Source of the DNA: Alligator mississippiensis
Taxonomy: Eukaryota > Chordata > Crocodylia > Alligatoridae
Reading direction: 5' to 3'
DNA length: 64,000 nucleotides
Assembly: GCF_030867095.1 (NCBI RefSeq)
Contig: NC_081833.1
Span: forward strand, 70,459,895 to 70,523,894
Part shown: positions 43,209-56,748 of the stretch, in pieces
Numbering within the stretch: the stretch's first letter is position 1
How the letters are laid out: each line of letters begins with the position of its first letter
Program-made: the position numbers and the translations under genes
The notes under the pieces: generated by a model
Database searches by the model: none
What the model was told of the DNA's origin: nothing
The model's input: only the letters and a program-made list of their open reading frames with translations

Positions 43209-44726
43209 TATAGGCATATCTTGACAGGCGAATGCCCTGCGATAGTAAGTGAATACAAGACTTCTTATGAAAGACTTGAAAGATATTCACAAAGAGCAGG
43301 AACCTGAAATGTAAGACTTTCACAGCTGTACCTTTTCTCTTACATGACAGGAGGAGGAGGAGAGAATCTGAGCTACAAATTTTGAATCTCTTGGCTGTAG
43401 TCGCTTCAAACTACCTCTCTCAGATTATTTAAAGAGACTTTATCTCAGAATTGAATGATATATGAACATTTTAAGGATTATGTAAGTGCGTTTATGCTGT
43501 AGTTGATGTGCATCCAACTCAACTGATGTACCAAATGGATAACAAAGTTGCCTACATGGTAGTAATTCACAATTTAACGTGGTAATCCATAGGTCCTTTA
43601 TATAACAACCCCACCCTTAGAGCTAGTTAGAATGGTATCAGATAAGCCTGTCATAAATCCTCTGCTCAAATTACAGATGGTGGGAGATGCAGTATCTTTG
43701 ATCACTGGAAAGAATTTGTCTTAGCAGCACAAACTCCGGGCAGCACATACTGTACAATGCGTGCAACCTTTGTTAATACACTATGATATATAGCTCTATC
43801 TACCCCAAATGACTCTAGGCACAAGCAGCAAGGATTTGAGGAGACATTTCAGCCTCACTAAATTTTATATAAACAATTAAAAAAAGCCCCCCCCAAAAAC
43901 CAAAAAGAGCGTCTTCCCCTACATTTTTTAAGCTCTTCCCAGTGAACCATCAGGCTTCTGGGTGGAAATGTTGTGTATTTGATTTGAAAAGGATTCACAA
44001 GATGATTTTTCTGAAACTTCACAAGTCAGCTGTAAACGATTGTACTTTTAGGATGATAATACAAACCAGCCAAAACCCTGTGCTGTGCTGTGCTGTGCTG
44101 TAACACCGGAGAGTAACTGGAGTATGCTGAAGGGATGTCCAGAGTGTCTCTCAGAACTTTTTCCTCAAAGCTTGTCCTCAAGATTAATAGAAGCAAATAT
44201 CAGCCTTCACCCTGGGGAAAATCTATTCAGTTGGCAAGTCTTCTTCAGGATCAAAGTTCAAGTACATAGCCTTCCCTCCTCTCCTCCCGTCTCAAAATCT
44301 TGTTCTAGCTGGACCATAGTGGAAAACAATATTTTTGTACTTGCCTTCCTGCTTTAGGTCCATAAAGCAATGCTTCTACACTCACCAGTTTCCTAATCTG
44401 AGACAGACTCTTAGCATCTTTCTAAAGACTTCCTAAAACTTTCTCAAGTTTTTAATTGCTTTTGGATGCAGGATAGCTTTGTTCTCTTTTTAATATTAAA
44501 TCTCAGAGAAACCTTGGCATAATAGCAGCCTCTCCTTTTCTCAGCCTGTGGATCCTTTATTAATGCCTTGCGCATAGGCAGGAGGCTTGTTGTAGGAACT
44601 GTGGGAAGGATGGAATAGGAAAAGATTGTTAACAAAGGATAGTTTAAAGTTCTTTGTTTTTCTTTAAGTAGTCTTAACAAATAATCTACAAAAACTCCCA
44701 GCAGTCCAACTGATCTGCTTCTCGAG
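43209..44726. other. Intergenic, short (TGCTG)n tract
   Basis: About five TGCTG units at 44,078-44,101. No gene or mobile element recognised otherwise. Confidence 0.55.
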
Positions 44727-44885
44727 CAGGGGTCCGTAACCTATGGCCCCACCGGCCAGATCCTGCCTGCGGTGATGGGCACTTTCGTCCTGCCACGGCA
44801 GTAGCAGCAGGGTCCTAGCACCTTTCTACCTCTGACCCAAACTGGGCTACTCCGGTCCACAGTCGAAAAACATTTCTGACCACTG
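44727..44885 (+). mobile_element. hAT MITE, CAGGGGTCCG end
   Basis: 159 bp, starting CAGGGGTCCGTAACCTATGG and ending TTTCTGACCACTG, flanked by TTCTCGAG (44,719) and TTCTAGAG (44,886), 7 of 8 identical. Too small to code for anything. Confidence 0.75.
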
Positions 44886-46931
44886 TTCTAGAGACCCCAT
44901 AGCCATGATACAAAACAGGTTTAAAACATTAGTTCCTATTTACAGGTCTTCATGAAGTCAAGAAGAAAGCACTCAAACAAGCCAAGCAAGTTTTTAGCTC
45001 GCGTATACCTTTCACCCGCCCCTTCTTCAAGATATTTTTGTACACGGGGAAGAGTAAGAGTGGAGACAGAAGATGTAAGCCAAAGAGGAAAATTTCTTAA
45101 ATGAATGCATATCTCTAAAACGTCCCCCTTTTTTTTTTTTTGGTTTCCTTTCAAATTGTAAAATCAAAGAAGCCATCTTATGGAAGCTACTTTCTTGTTC
45201 AAGGGGAGAGGATGTCAGGAGTTGTTGCTTCAAATGTATTTAATTAAAATGACTTCTGTAAGAGACACTTTAATTAACCTCACATATTTCCAATAACAGC
45301 GCTCAGCACAGCCCTGCTGTTTGTTGGAGCTTGATTATGAAGGCGTTAGGACCTTTCATAATGAAGTATGGTCTGAGTTTGTCCGAAGGTTCATAGGCCT
45401 TTCACTGTGGACTGATTTCAAACCAAACCTCTTTCAGACCAACCCAAATCATGTTGTTACAGCCCTGATTTTAACTCAGCTTTGAAACTCAGGTTCATTT
45501 TAAAACAGAAAATTCCAAATTCGTTTTAGAGGTAAAAAAAAAATCTGATTTTAAAGTGTGGAGAGCCACTGAAATAGGCAGTGTTACTCTAGGAACATTG
45601 TAACTAGCTTTTATCTTCTATTTAAAACTTATTTTGCTTTGCTTTGCTGAAATAGGCAGTTTGCTTTGTCCTTGAATGGTAAGACAAGTTCTGAATGGCA
45701 TAGAGCAGAGTTTTATCCCCTCTCCATAAGTAATACGTTTCTGTTCTTTTATTTAGTGTTTCTTATTAACAGGCAACAGGGCTGACTTTTGCAGACATCT
45801 ATAAATTATGTAATGCAGTATAAATTTTGCAGTTCTAGAAAACATGGAAATACTTGCTAAATACTGAGAATTTTTATATCCATTTTTCATCTGGTTCAAC
45901 AGGAATTGAGAGTGCTAAGTCTCTTGGAGCCCTCAGCATCTGGCTATTGCTATAGTTTATTTAGCCTAACAATTCAGTATTTGCGTCAGTTAATATCTGG
46001 ACTTTGAGTTTATGATCTGTAGTAATGAGTGTTTTGGTCTGGTTTGCATGGTAAAACCACAATGACGAAATCTGTGTTTAAAGCATTTTTTTGCTTTCTT
46101 CATCTTTTACAGAGTAACCAGGCCATCAAAGCAGGATATGCGCCAAATGAAACACTGGGATTGTTCCAGGACATGCAGCAGTTTAACAAATCATCTGTTA
46201 TACCAATGTGTAGGAGTTGCAAGACTGCGTCTAATTTCATCCAACACGTTTAAGGACAAGTTGGACCTTAGACATTTTTCTCAAATTATGGACGACTGCA
46301 TGGATAGGAATGTCGTCTTATAAGCTGTTTGAGAGACCTGTAACTTCTGGTAACGGAGTTGTCCAGGCTGTGGGGTTTTATGTCCTCTTCCCTTTTCTAA
46401 ATTGGAAACTTCCAAGTTGGAGAATTAAAAAGAAAAAACCTATCCGTTATATTTTAAGCCATTGTTTGTGTATTAATAGAGTCACATCATGGTCAAAGTT
46501 GTTGCTGTAATGACCACGCACATCCTGTCTCATAGAGCAGAGGAATTCCTTTCTGCCATTCCTGCTCTACTGGTGTCGGACGTGCACAATGCAGTGCTTA
46601 TGGCTAAGGCCTTGCGCTATTCCCTCTTGTGCCACCTTATACCACGTGTGAAGCAGCTGAATCCTTCTGCCTGTCTCGTTATCCTTTGTTTGCAAAGTGT
46701 CTTGAATTCTACACATTTCGAATCGTTATGTTCAAAGAGTTCTCTTGTTGACCTTATAACTGAACTCAGATGTGAAGTCCCTTCCAGGTGATTTCTTCTG
46801 CAGTTTTCACAATAGTAGTCGTCACTTCTAATAGTACCGGGCATCTGCTAACCTACGTATCGTACATGTGATTTCAGTCCTGGTACGGATGAGACCTTTC
46901 TTATTTATTTAATTGTTTTTCAAGTAATGCA
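44886..46931. other. Intergenic, nothing firm
   Basis: Contains one exon-like stretch at 46,113-46,253 (TTTTACAG followed by 46 open codons), which I do not recognise and do not call as a gene. Confidence 0.5.
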
Positions 46932-47262
46932 TTCATAGATTGTCAAGTCGGAAGGGACCCCAAGGATCATCGTGTCCGACCCCCTGCCCCAGACAGAAAA
47001 GGGGCCTGAGGTTAGACAACCCCAGCCAGGTGCCTATCTAGCCTCCTCTTGAAGACCTCCAAGTTAGGTGATAGCACCACCTCTCTTGGCAGCCCGTTCC
47101 AGATTCTGGCCACCCTAACTGAAACATTTCTTCCTAATGTCTAACCTGAATCTACTCTCCACTAGTTTGTACCCATTATTTCTAATTACTCCTAGCGTTT
47201 TGCAGGATAGCAATGGGTCTCATTTAGCAGTGATGCTTTTCAGTCTCCTCCTAGATAATTGC
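46932..47262 (-). mobile_element. CR1 LINE 3' fragment
   Basis: On the plus strand TCATAGATTGTCAAGTCGGA, then AGGGACCCCAAGGATCATC and CCCGTTCCAGATTCTGGCCA are the complement of a CR1 3' end (thumb region and 3' UTR). Truncated at both ORF2 and ORF1 sides. Confidence 0.85.
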
Positions 47263-47977
47263 AAGTCCCACTGATTGTATGAAAAAAACCCGTGTGTTCT
47301 CAGGAGCTTTAGGAAAAAGGAGCTTTACTTGTACTGAAAGACTGAATTGAAAAGAAGGCAGCAGATGCATTTATAAAATCCCCCACGGCTACTTCTCAGC
47401 TCATGCAACTTGCTGGTTTTCTTAACAGTCCAGCTCTTAGTGACATGACTGAGAACTTCATCGTTTATTTAAAAAAAAAAAAAGTCTAGCTATTTTCAGG
47501 TCAGGGCCCCGTCTGCCTCCTCACTGCGGGGCAGGATGCCGCAGCTGTGCTGTCACTTTCCCTGATGTTACTTCCCACCTACTCTGCAAATTTATGGCTC
47601 AGCCCTTCCACCTCCTCCTTACAAACGTTCATAACTTGCATTTTGCTCTTTTTCTGCAGGGCACTGCCTGCTGTTATCTGACCTAATAATACTCATTAGG
47701 TCCTGGATAAACCCAAATGAGCCAGTGTGAAGCCTGCTTTCCCCTAAAGGATATTCTGACCTCTCACGATCTTATGCAGTTCCTGACTCTAAGCAAACTT
47801 CATTCCTCCACCGAAATCAGTTCGGCTATGCTTCTTTTTCAGTTAGCCCCAGATACATGGGCTCTCCTTTATTTAGCCCCTTTCCACAGGCCTGACACCC
47901 ACTCTAGGTGCAGTGCTCAGCACTGACTACTCTGCAGATCATGACCTCTTTCCAATTGCCATGGTGTTTGCATAGAG

Positions 47978-48314
47978 CAGTGATCCTCACCCACTGTGCC
48001 ATGAGATCCTGTTAAAGGTGCCGTGTAATATTTGCATTTTTATGCGTAGAAACACCTGTGCATGATTTACCACTCAGAGCTTTCAAATAGGAATCTGTAG
48101 TTTTAAACACATAATATGCCTGTTATGTTTCTGAGCTCTTTGCAACAGAAGGATTAGTCTGCTATTTTTCCATCGTATTTTTCCAATGAGAGAAAGCAAA
48201 GATATGGGCTATTTCCTTCACTCATCAAATTATTCTTTTTTTAAAATGGGTTGCTGCTCAATTTAGAAAAGCTTTGGAGGGAAGCCCTGAGACTAAAATG
48301 ACCAAGAACCACTG
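47978..48314 (+). mobile_element. hAT MITE, CAGTGNTCCTCA family
   Basis: Starts CAGTGATCCTCACCCACTGT and ends CCAAGAACCACTG. Flanking octamers GCATAGAG and CTATAGAT match at 5 of 8, so it is older than the copy at 41,716. The interior is AT-rich. Confidence 0.65.
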
Positions 48315-48933
48315 CTATAGATCGCTAGCTCGCCTGGTTGTGGAGAAAACCTTGGAAATGCGAAGCCCAAAGTCTTAATAGTAAAAAGAGCCCATAGTAG
48401 GTTTAAAATTTCATGGTGCTTGAACCCATCTCACACTTTCTTGGCCTGACTTTTGATTTACTTTAACACTTGAGGTTAGCAGTGCCGAACCTGAGACTCT
48501 CGAGTCTGAGAGAGCAAACAATAAGTAAGGCAAGTGAAGCAAGTGTGAAAGTAAACAGAAGAGTTAATTGTATTTCCATAAAGAATGAACGCTCCGGCTG
48601 CAGAAAAACTGCTCGGAGAAGCAGGCCAGCCCTGCCAGGTGTGCGATGAAGCATGGCCCACCGTTAAACTGTCAAGCAAGCATCTTTCGGGTGTCTCCTG
48701 AGGAGCTTTTTAGAAAGACCTGCCAAGTCACTTGGTTGGCCTTCTGCAAATCCTTTTTTAATGTTTTCCTTTGCTACAATGCCACCCAAAAACTTGGGTG
48801 TTTAGGCTGCTAGTGCATGGAGGCTTAGCCTAGCGCACTGATCTGTATTGTCTCCTTGTACTCCATACCCATATCCATTTGGTGTCTCCTGTTTCATGCT
48901 TAGCTTGCAAGCTTAGGACTAGAGCTCCTAAGA

Positions 48934-49211
48934 CAGTGGTTCTCAATCTTTGTCCCTTTGTGGGACTCAAGGTGCTCCTCCATAGCTGTGAACTGAACAG
49001 CAGCCCTTTCAAAACGGATCTATTTATTACAGTGCGGAGGGGCCAGGCAGGGAGAGCCCGAGCCTGCCCTTATCTTTTTATCTCCTCCTGCAGCAGCCTT
49101 CAAAGTCAGCAGAAAACCCTGAAAACCCACTAAGTTTTATGATAAACTATTTGAGAACCTTAAAAATCGTGGCACCTTTGGCTGCCCTGGCACCCTGGCT
49201 GAGAATCAGTG
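48934..49211 (+). mobile_element. hAT MITE, CAGTGGTTCTCA family
   Basis: Ends are CAGTGGTTCTCAATCTTTG and GGCTGAGAATCAGTG. The flanks share TCCT but are otherwise decayed. An internal block (AAACCC...AGTTTTATGATAAACTA) recurs at 50,060-50,112, marking a second fragment of the family. Confidence 0.65.
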
Positions 49212-49269
49212 TCCTTGGTGGTACGGCAGTGCAAGTCGTGCATCGTTTTATGTCGTGGGATTAGTGGGA

Positions 49270-49500
49270 GGCAGTATGGTGATAACGTAGCGGGCAGGAC
49301 TGAGAGATGGGAATCCTGAGTTTTGTTCCTGTGTTTGCTGTGTAACTTTAAGTCAATCAGATAACCGCTTTGTGCTTCAGTTTGCTCCTCTCTATGGTTG
49401 GGCAGTAACTGCAACTTTTTGTTTGAGAGAGGCTGTGAACATTAATTCATTACAATTGTAAAGGGCTTTGGCTGCCTGAATGATCCTCGTTATTTAGATG
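49270..49500 (+). repeat. MIR-type SINE
   Basis: GGCAGTATGGTGATAACGTAG, then GGACTGAGAGATGGGAATCC and TCAGTTTGCTCCTCTCTATG follow the MIR/CORE-SINE order, and TAAAGGGCTTTGGCTGCCTG corresponds to its 3' part. Confidence 0.7.
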
Positions 49501-50059
49501 CAAACAGTGAAGACTAAGGGTCTGGGCATGCAGACAAGTTGCTGCAAGATAAGATAAGGCAGATTTCTAACACATCATTTGTTCTGAGGAAGCTGCGCCT
49601 ATCCATGCTATTACACCATGGGGAGCTCTGTCCATTTAGCCCTCAATGAAAGTGAGTAAGAGCGTGTACAGGCAGCTACCACAAAGTACCTGATGTGCCG
49701 CAAGTTCAAAACCCAGCTTACCTCTCCCTAACTCGTCTCTGTGCCCAGTGATCTCCCACCACAATAGTTTATTTTTCCTGTATATTTTATATTGTGCTTG
49801 ATTTCCAACTGATATCTTACACTAATAGAGATCAGCTCTTTTTTGTAACTCAATCTAATGACGCAACAATGGTAAATGAACAAATAAAACGTATGCATAT
49901 TTAAATAGGTTCCCATTTTTTATAAGTAAAATCAAATTCTCTTTTATCATTCCATCTTAAATCAAATGGAAACTCAATTTAAATGGAAAAATGCTCTTTA
50001 GGCTGAAGTTTTGGATCACAAATTTCAGCCCAGAAAAAGAGTTTAGCCGCTGACTTAGA

Positions 50060-50115
50060 AAACCCTAAAAACCCCAAGTGTTTTATGATAAACTATTTGA
50101 GAACCTTAACAATTA
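50060..50115 (+). repeat. Fragment of the 48,934 hAT MITE family
   Basis: AAAACCCTAAAAACCCCAAG, then TTTTATGATAAACTATTTGA and GAACCTTAA nearly repeat the segment at about 49,115-49,162. The termini are missing. Confidence 0.55.
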
Positions 50116-51594
50116 CAGGTAGGCTGTTTTGGAGGGGTGGGGGGTTAATTTTACTATGTGCTCTGAGCAGAAAGGAAAATGCGGATAGCTATCATCTCGT
50201 ATCAGTGATAGAAACCAAGAGGGAAGCTCTGCTCCTGGGTGTCTATGCTGCTTCCGCTGAAGCTAACAGGATATACACACATGTGAAAGAGAGTTTTGTT
50301 TCCCCCTAAAACCATTGGTGACTTTCTGGAATAGTTATTAGAAACATGCCAACTAGTTCTGTCTCTTTAGGATTTATCTCCTGCACTGGGAGCAGAGAGT
50401 TTGCAATATAACCTCCAGGGTGATTCAGTGGTTCAGGGAAGTGATAATGAGCTAAAGGGCTTTTAGGTGACCAGCAAGAATCAAGGTCAACGGCAATGAG
50501 TGAAAGTGTCTGCTTGCCTACGTGAAATAACTTGGGTAGTGTCTGTCCAAGAGACATTTATTTTCACCAGAACGGATACCCTTGTGTAATAAGTAGCCCT
50601 GAATCCCACACCTAAAAATGAGACGGCCTTGTTTGCAGGTCCAGCATGGAGCCTAAGAATTGGCCTAATTGTGGAGAAGGAACTTCCCGACAGACTTTCC
50701 CCATGTGAAGGACTGAGGTTGTGGGCTGCAACTAGCATTAAGAACTGATGCTTCCTACAGCATTTATGCAGCAAAGGTAGCAGGGCCACCTAAACATTTT
50801 GCACAGAGTCAGGTATAAAACGTATGACTTTGTTTTGCTACTTTGGGCTAACCAGATTCCTTAAAACGTGCCTGTACTTGAGAGCCTATGTACAGTGCCA
50901 ACATGGCTTTTGTGGGTTAATTCAGTCCCAGTTAAGATTAAAGCAGAGCTTCTTTGCATCCAACGCCCAAATGGAGACGAGACGCAGAACGGGTATGTCA
51001 TCTGACATTCCTGACAAGCTCTCCAGATTTAATCTGCCTCAGAGCTGCTGTGCTGAGTTTAATTATGGCAAGGCTGCATCTGTGTTCAAAGCTGTTGAGA
51101 GAAAAAGAAGAAAGTAAAAATGTCCACTAGGCTGGAGTAACTGCTTTTAGCTTGATGGATCAAGACAGATGGTTGGTTAATCAAGTATTTTTTAAACGCG
51201 TTTTGGAGCTTTGTTCTGTGGCTAAGTTAAAACTATAGGACTTGAACCTGCCTATGGAGATGCATGTGTGCCGTCCTTATTGAGGCCAGTAAGCGTTGCC
51301 TGTGAGCAACCTGTGGCTGCAGCACAATTTGTTAAAAAGAGTTGAAATGCAAGTTAAAAGGGAAGTGATATTCAAAGCATTTGCAAAACAGGTCACGACA
51401 CAGTTCATTCACAGTTATGAAGGACTCTTCCAAGATCCTTTCTGTTCCAAGTGTATGCAGATACAGATATACACGTGATAAGAATGGCCTCTCCCCACTG
51501 AGCTCAGCAATTTTTTTTCTACCTATCTTACACACATGTAAAACCTCGTGGAATCTGTATGTCTTAAGTGAATATCTCCTGTTAAAATCAGAGC
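50116..51594. other. Intergenic, nothing recognised
   Basis: No gene or repeat recognised. The short ORFs have no family features. Confidence 0.55.
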
Positions 51595-51692
51595 TTTAAG
51601 TACTGGTTAGATAAACACGAACCTTCCTTGAGCAAGGGGTTGAAACTGGGGGCCTCCTGAGGTCCCTTCTAACCCTATTTTTCTATGTTAGA
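51595..51692 (+). mobile_element. CR1 LINE 3' tip
   Basis: AGCAAGGGGTTGAAACTGGG, CCTCCTGAGGTCCCTTCTAA and a TTTTTCTATGTT end are the last 90 or so bases of a CR1 3' UTR; the rest is absent. Confidence 0.7.
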
Positions 51693-52799
51693 GATGAACA
51701 GGAAAAATAGATGAAGGAATCCAGTTGCAGGATGGAGTGGCCTTTACTCAGGCTCCAACCTTCAACCATAAAAGCACTTATGACAACTTTGGGCTATGCT
51801 TTGGAGGCACATAAGGCTGCCCATTGAGGGAATGGGGGATCTATAGGATCATAATTCTTTTACCAAGTGATACTGTAGGCTTAGACGTCCAGTATGTAGA
51901 ATAAGGATGCCTGATTAAGTGACTCTTTAACAATCAGCATACACAAAATGCTGCACAAATCAATATGGACGTGAATCAGCAGTTGTACAAAATACATCAA
52001 TTAAATCAGCAAGCTGTAAACGTGAACTTTAATATTATTCACAGCCAGCATATTTCCTACAAAAAAGTATTATTTAACCAAAGAGCTACTTATTCTCATT
52101 GGCAGAGGTGGAATCAGATTGAAGGAGTCTAGCGGGGGTTTGTACTTCTAGTAAAAATACAGAAGATGCTCTTTAAATCAACATCAGTAAAGGATAAATG
52201 GGTGACGTGTTATAGTCAATCCACTTCTCGCACCATCAGGTGCATAAGGTATTTCACCAATCGACACTGTCCCAGGTTTAACTAGTTCAGGAGGATCACC
52301 TGTAAGGTTGCTGCTTTAGACCTTAATCCTCTAGATGGATCTTCTCCCTTGTTTGGCCTGACAAAAACAGGACTAAGAGAGGAGCCTGTTGTCTGGCAGT
52401 CTCAGGACCAAATTAAATTCACCTTCTCGTCTGTACTATTTGTGCAGCTGTTGGTGGCTCTAAGATCTCAACGTTCTTTATCGTATCTGATGGCTTTACT
52501 CCAAATATTTGGCACAGGCATCCACGCTGGAACTTGTTTAATTCCCCTCGCGTAGATGTGTTTATCTTCCATGACTACAGTCTGTACAGGCATGTGCATA
52601 GTACATAGCTGGATTTCAGGACCGGGGTAAGCAGCCGAAAAGCAGCGTTTGCCTTACTGAGAAAAGTTTAAAATGATAAATAGATAATTTTGAACAATAA
52701 ATTAAACCATCCCTAGATTTTTCAGAGGCGCTGCCTGGGAAAGTAAAAACTCTAACTCTGCCTCCTCGAAGCGGTGAATTTTATTTCCATTCCTTCTAG

Positions 52800-53700
52800 C
52801 AACAGAGTTATCCATGCTTGTTTGTAATTTTGTGTTTTGACTTGCTGAGTGGAAGACCTAGTTGTTTAGCAGTTTTAACTAGGGTTTTGGTCTTCTGCTG
52901 TATTTTGCTCAGCAGTGCGTTCATCAGGAAGATTACGTCAAGAAAATACGGCTCAAAAAGGAACTTGGCATATCCATTGAATTCCAGTTTCCAAACGTCT
53001 TTCACATAGCAGAGTCAATAGTGACACCAAACAAAAAAAGGGAGAGAACACACTCTTATCTCATGCCAGAATAACATAAAGCTGGTTTGTACATTCCTGA
53101 TTGGCGACCACAACACATCTGCTGTTGTGATAAAGATGCTGGAAGATTTGAATAATTTTACATGGGACTCCATTGATTTCCAGGATCTGCTACAACAGAT
53201 CCTTGGTTGGTGCTTGTCAAAGTTTTCTTAGAGCTAATGACATTTCAAACAAGTTTGGTTGCTTGGTTAAATGGTATACTCTAGCCTGAAGATACGATTG
53301 ATACAAGACCGGGCAGGATGAAAATCAACTTTCGTTCACTTTAAAATACACTTTTGAAGGTGCTGCAGATTCTATAATAATAATCGTATCAAAAAGCTTA
53401 CCTAGGACTGATAGTAGGGTGATTTTGCACCAGGTTAACACTTGCTTAAATCCTTTTTCTTAGGCAGTTTTAGGATGCTTCTTTTCCCCCCATTCTTCGG
53501 GAGTGGATTCTGGAGTTAAAGCAGCATTTTCAAATTCCCTCTGCCACTTGCTTTGAGCACATCTGCAGTTTCTCTATCTATAGCTGGCACCTTAGAGTTT
53601 TGTAGTTTGTTGGCAGCTGCTTTAGCTTCCTCAAGGTGATCTCCTTGCTTCCAGCTTATGTTTTTGAAATTGAATTTTGTTTCAGGTGCAGTCCTGCGTA
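52800..53700 (-). mobile_element. Decayed non-CR1 LINE (RTE-like reverse transcriptase)
   Basis: On the minus strand, fragments follow RT order: KLQNSKVPAIDRETADVLKA (fingers), LPKKKDLSKC with LLSVLGKLFDTII, LYHNSRCVVVANQECTNQL, and lastly ALLSKIQQKTKTLVKTAKQL followed by GLPLSKSKHKI. This is the layout of elements with the (I/L)PKKGDLxxCxNWRGITLLS block, not of CR1. The frame changes several times and the ends are not visible. The clade (RTE/RTEX versus another old LINE) is uncertain. Confidence 0.65.
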
Positions 53701-56570
53701 TTACACAGATTTAATTAAAATAATGAAGTCAGTCATTGAATATACACAAGGTAAGATCAAGATCCGTTAATAAGCTACGTCATTTTACTTACCCCCTAGC
53801 TAATAACCAGATGACTTGCCTTTCAAGTGAAAGGCAGCCTAAGAGGTATCAGATCATTTCTGTTTTGTTATGGCTGATCATATAGGGATGGATGCTGATG
53901 GGGGGGGAGCTTTGCAAAGAAGAATAATGGTCCAAAGAAGAATGATGAGTTCTGGTCTTTGTATACATTAAACCTGTTTTGATTTCTCCCAATACCACTG
54001 ACATCCTGTGGTATCTTCTGCCAGAGCTTGGGTTGGCTTGATATGGTACACAGTGGCATGGCGAAACCCTCTGTCAATTCACTATGCAGTTCTTTTGTAA
54101 TGGACTGCAATGGCAGCCAGTCTCCATTTCCTAGCAGGCTGCTGGGGAAAGGGGAAGGAAGCCAGGGGGTAGCTGGGGTTTGCAGGTGTGAATCAATGGT
54201 CTGGGGAGAGAGAGCGTGGGAGCAGCGGGCTGCAGTTGGCAAGTCATGTGGCAGAGGCACAGGCTGCTGCAGAACTGATCCTGCATGGCTGCAGCTGGTG
54301 AAATGAGCAGCAGAGACTTAGGCACTGCAGTGGCACTATTCCTGTTACCTGCAGTTGGCAAGACATGCAGGAGGATCTGAGAGCTGTAACGGGGATGATA
54401 CAGTGAACCAAAGCAGCGGGGTTCGAGTGGGGAGCCCATGCGTGCAGCAGTCGGGGCTCAGGCATAGCGCTGGGTGCATGGTAACTGGGTGCGGGGATCG
54501 GAGGCTGATTGGAGAGCCTCTTAGAGTTGAGAAAAAAATCCTTTAGTGTAAATACTGCATTGTTAGAGTCCCTACTTGTTATTTTGCTATCTGCTGCTGA
54601 AAGATTTTTACCACTGGGCAACTATTTACTGCCTGCTATCTAAGGGTACGTACCTCAATGCCTATTAGCCCGTTATATTTATCTCAAGTGTATGTATCCT
54701 AATGTATTCACCTGTGTGTTTCCAATCTCCTAAGCCCATTGGCCTGTGATCCTAAACCCCCAGTACCTCCCACACAAATCTTGAGAGTGGCTTCCGGGGC
54801 ACGCTACACTTTAAACTCTCGGGTTGCATTCATACAGCAAGATGCCAGCTGTCTTGATAAGGGTGAGGAAAGGTCACAAATCTGCAAAAATGTAACAACA
54901 TGGGCAGATATCTGGAGATGCCACCATTGATTTTTTTTTTCCCTTCAATGAAGGAGGGGAAGGAATGCAGCAAAGCCCAGAGATATGCAAGCCCCGCTAA
55001 GGGGAGTCAAGTGGAGGTCAGAGAACCACACGATCTATTTTGAATCTCTGGCCTATCAACTATGAATGACTCAGTAGGTGGAGGCCAGAATATACCTCCA
55101 GACTTGTAGTTTCAAGCAGTTAGGTCTGTACCTATGATGCAGTTGAAAGCGGAGAGCAGCAAAGGCGAGAATACCAGCATGATCAACCTAACACTGATAC
55201 CCATAACAAACTTCACAAACTAGTAGTCCGAGGAATTGTGTTTGGTAAGCTTCCTGTAGTCTTTTTGCTGCTAATGGTATCTGTGTGAGTTAGTAGGGGT
55301 ATGCTTACCTGCTTCAATGAAACCTCCAATTGCCTGGTTGACCTGCCTTTATAATCTCTTGTGCCTTAGTTCTCCATCTCTCTATGAGCTCTGCTGGGCT
55401 GCTTGGCCTGTGCTTCTTCAGAGGGGAAAAGGACATTTCCCTTTTCCCAGGGCAGTCGTGAGTATAATGTTCTTAGGACACTCAGATGCTACATTGATGG
55501 GAGTCATCTGAGAATATAATGCCATGAGACTGTGCCGCCTTCTGCTACCATTGCTAAAAGGGTTGAAGGTGAAACAGGTGTTTGATCTGGTCCTCTGTGC
55601 TTCCAGACTTTGAATAAATGTGGATGAAAGTTGAAGAAATAAGATGTTGAAGAACACCGTTACCGATTTGTATGTGGTCTGTACAAGGCGGCATAGTGGG
55701 GAAAAATGGGATGAAAAGAAAATTAAACTACATTTTGGGAAGTACTTAGTACTGGAACGAATTTGACTCTGTAAGGGGAAAGTGATGCGATTCCCATGGT
55801 CTGGGACATTTAAATGCAGCCATTAACCTAGGTAGCACTAGGATTTCCTTTTGAATGTACATACTTTAGGAAAAACTTTGCTGTTGCCAGGAGAAGGGGA
55901 CAAGGATGAACTAAGCTGCTTTTTTCTTTCTCTAACTGACAGCTCTGTGAAAGCCATTTCACATTATCAGATGCCAGGGAAAAGGCAGCGGGATGTAATT
56001 TCTCATGAGAATAACCCAGAGCTGATTCCTGGCTTCATTCTTAAATGGCACCTAACCGCCTTTGGGTTTCTTGAGCCTATCCTCTTGTTGCTGGAAGAGA
56101 GTGATAATTGGGCTGATAAAAAATGAATTTGTTGTAAAAGAGTGCAATAGCTTTTCAACCATTCTCTAGAGCCCCGGGAAGGACAGGAAGCTACAATGCA
56201 AGAGGGAGTGAAACCTCCTTTGGAAATGTGAAGGAGTTTTCATATCCTTATAGACTTCGCTGCTTCAGGATGTTTTGTCTATCGCAGAACATTTGCCGAG
56301 GATGATCAGAGGTCACCTAAGAGCTAAGCAATTGACAGGAAGCTTGCTTGGATGGGCTTGAAATAGAAGGGGAATTTTTTTTCCTTTGAAATGTTAGCGC
56401 TGACGATATCAAAAGTGAGCAGCCACAGCTGCCATTCTTTGTAAAGAGATCCTCCGTAATGGCTGCCTACCTCTCAATTTAAAACTTCTTAATGCATTTC
56501 TGAAGATAAACTGTTAAATGACTGACCAAAGAGGGCCTTTTTTGTCCTTGAGTAGAAGGTCTAGTAGCAC
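53701..56570. other. Intergenic, nothing firm
   Basis: No gene, LINE or clear repeat recognised. GC is moderately raised at 54,030-54,520, where long open frames on both strands reflect composition. Confidence 0.5.
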
Positions 56571-56572
56571 AC

Positions 56573-56660
56573 AGTTCTCAACCTTTTAATTGATCGGTAC
56601 CCAGCACTATAAAAGATTATAAGTGAACGTTAGCAGTAGAAGGTCAAGAAAAAGAAAAGG
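56573..56660 (+). mobile_element. Possible hAT MITE end
   Basis: CAGTTCTCAACCTTTTAATT with ATCGGTACCCAGCA resembles the left end of the CAGTGGTTCTCAA family. No partner end was found. Confidence 0.35.
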
Positions 56661-56748
56661 GCACTAAGCCATGTTTTCAGCTATGTATGCCTGTACTTGT
56701 GCCCACTTTTTCAACAGCTTAACATCCATGTACTTAGAGGCTTTGACG

